Assembly: GCA_028284905.1 (NCBI GenBank)
Contig: JANQQU010000001.1
Coordinates: forward strand, 1 to 62,090
Length of the DNA: 62,090 nucleotides
From: Calditrichia bacterium
Lineage (GTDB): Bacteria; Calditrichota; Calditrichia; RBG-13-44-9; J075
Direction: 5' to 3'
Shown here: piece after piece, positions 61,901 through 62,090 of the stretch
Layout of the letters: every line of letters begins with the position of its first letter
Numbering within the stretch: the stretch's first letter is position 1
Program-made: the position numbers and the translations under genes
Notes under the pieces: generated by a model
What the model was told of the DNA's origin: nothing
Databases searched by the model: none
The model's input: only the letters and a program-made list of their open reading frames with translations

Positions 61901-62025
61901 AGTTTACCGAAGAAAACGGGCGCGTTAGCGTAGACATTTCTAATTCGGAGGGGGCGAATTCGGAATTCGGAATGCGGAATTCGGAATTTGAAAATTGGGT
62001 AGTCACCCGTTTTTATGTTGTTTAA
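58933..62025 (+). CDS. Hybrid-type sensor histidine kinase with Reg_prop propeller, C-terminally truncated
   Basis: The TTG at 58933 has a GGAGAGG site five nt upstream and gives a signal peptide (IYWLLFQICCLASHLY); an upstream TTG at 58903 lacks a site. The periplasmic part is a double beta-propeller of Reg_prop repeats (GFMWFGTIDGLNRYDG; GILWIGSDYGGL; VWISTYNEGL and others) closed by a Y_Y_Y domain (about 745-800), then a membrane helix and HisKA with His871 in FANISHEFRTPLT. The HATPase has its N-box (LISNAIKFTEENG) but not the G-boxes: it ends in SEFGMRNSEFENW-type repeat residues and a stop. A complete hybrid kinase would continue with receiver and AraC-type domains. Confidence 0.85.
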   Translation: MAIRKIKIYWLLFQICCLASHLYPQQQDIKFDHLTMEDGLSSNIVFDIVQDKRGFMWFGTIDGLNRYDGHMFTIYRNDPNDSLSLANNSVFKLYLDHAGILWIGSDYGGLCRYDSNRDVFIRYRHNKNDLTSLSSNQVTAIYETKQQILWIGCENGLNKYNRESDIFTRYYPEENKESLKTKVNCIGAITEDHTGRVWISTYNEGLFYLDTDKDKFISYEVPPEYSKIFISQFITKIYATHWNDKNLLWVESSTNGLYKIDLTTNKITQYRHQPGNPASISDNDIFAIYQPENNSEELWLGTLAGGLNRLDIKTETFTQYRNQRDNPWSLSRDFVLSISEDNLGIIWIGTSKGINKFDPIPSEFRSLRDYGGSQVDLSGIHAGVIHESNYGEDQSALWIGTGKNGLIRVEHSSGYYQEFTHDPENEQSLSDNWITGIIETQLAEKKVLWVSTLGGMGGLNRIDFQTNQITRYFVPHDNPEHNRMHTLCEDLNGTIWISTISNYLYSFDPNTEQFSQHQLFDNNILIIKTDSSGMLWLGGDAGFYKFNPLTKEIIHYRHITGDSSSINSDVVLSIHEGQVGSLWIGTTEGLSKFDRFGATFTHFAEKDGLSSPIINGILEDQQGNLWLSTGKGISKFDLRNETFKNFSETEELYGDGLSISGIFSNQKGELFFGGLDGLTYFHPDSIKADNFIPPIVLTEFQVFNKSIRPGENSPLKSHISEARDITLTHDQSIFSIEFAALEYQQAERIQYAYQMENVDPDWVITDASRRFVTYTQLDPGEYTFRVKSSNKDKLWDEVGRSITITILPPWWRTWWAYLIYGILFFAILFVLRRYELNRQGLKHRMEMEQLSAEKLKEVDRMKSHFFANISHEFRTPLTLIQGPVQQMLSGDFTGSVTEQHQRILGNTRRLLRLVNQLLDISRLEAGKMKLQAAPENIVALTRQLTMAFESLASVRDIEINFAAPEASLTIYIDREKYEKIIINLISNAIKFTEENGRVSVDISNSEGANSEFGMRNSEFENWVVTRFYVV
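61945..61990. repeat. GGAATTC repeat inside the sensor kinase ATPase domain
   Basis: GAATTCGGAATTCGGAATGC-type tandem units (about 61956-61988) are related to the palindrome at 24505-24550. They are read in frame as the non-native residues SEFGMRNSEFEN before the truncated end. Confidence 0.8.
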
Positions 62026-62090
62026 TAAATTGTTATCTTACTCCCAAAACTTACATGGGAGGAAAAAGTGTCGGATTTAGGAAACCCGGG

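Overview
The window is bacterial chromosome, not a plasmid or phage. It carries single-copy housekeeping genes (smc, lgt, add, rdgB, sfsA, a photolyase, tRNA-His, tRNA-Arg and tRNA-Pro) in short strand-switching operons. Secreted proteins end in a C-terminal sorting module starting with an NYPNPFNP-type motif, and there are GWxTD, YHYH, DUF4397, PEGA, thrombospondin-3/OmpA and Reg_prop/Y_Y_Y proteins. Together with AT-rich spacers and clear Shine-Dalgarno sites, this points to a member of the FCB superphylum, of the Calditrichota/KSB1/Ignavibacteria kind. The exact phylum cannot be fixed from this window.

Layout. 1-12903 is all on the minus strand: a secreted DUF4397 protein cut by the left edge, a DUF5683-like protein, a Ser/Thr kinase with PEGA domains, a GAF/sigma-54 activator, a lipoprotein, then a light-repair cluster (photolyase, SRPBCC protein, DUF523-DUF1722 protein), a membrane-NUDIX fusion and a TPR protein. 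13258-15606 (plus) holds sfsA and two envelope proteins. 15699-23780 (minus) holds a two-gene 2-oxoacid:ferredoxin oxidoreductase, OsmC, small membrane proteins including a tandem pair resembling oxidase subunit I fragments, and a large HzsA-like secreted protein. A tRNA-His relic lies downstream of that last gene and a tRNA-His/Arg/Pro cluster upstream of it. 24695-28222 (plus) has a small secreted cysteine-histidine protein, CYTH, RdgB and an aminotransferase. 28342-33384 contains two Spy/CpxP-like proteins, two unusual tRNA-Ala-like genes, an O-methyltransferase, adenosine deaminase and a polysaccharide deacetylase. 33415-42260 (minus) has AI-2E, PP2C, PrsW, a SNF2 helicase and a zincin. 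42559-51679 (plus) has an HMA lipoprotein, lgt, a membrane-anchored GH2-like protein, smc and a GWxTD protein. 51821-55348 (minus) has HEAT, OmpA/TSP3 and YHYH proteins. The right end is accessory: an IS110 transposase, a repeat island, an FGE-like lipoprotein and a truncated hybrid sensor kinase.

The most distinctive feature is the intergenic DNA. At least seven families of short dispersed, mostly palindromic repeats are visible. One underlies the in-frame tail where the sensor-kinase ATPase domain breaks off, one supplies or abuts stop codons, and one carries a plausible promoter for the aminotransferase. Other candidates for follow-up are two tandem tRNAs with an enlarged, self-complementary anticodon arm, a hairpin that hides the ribosome-binding site of the IS110 transposase, and several unusual domain fusions. 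No CRISPR array, prophage or recognised defence system was seen.
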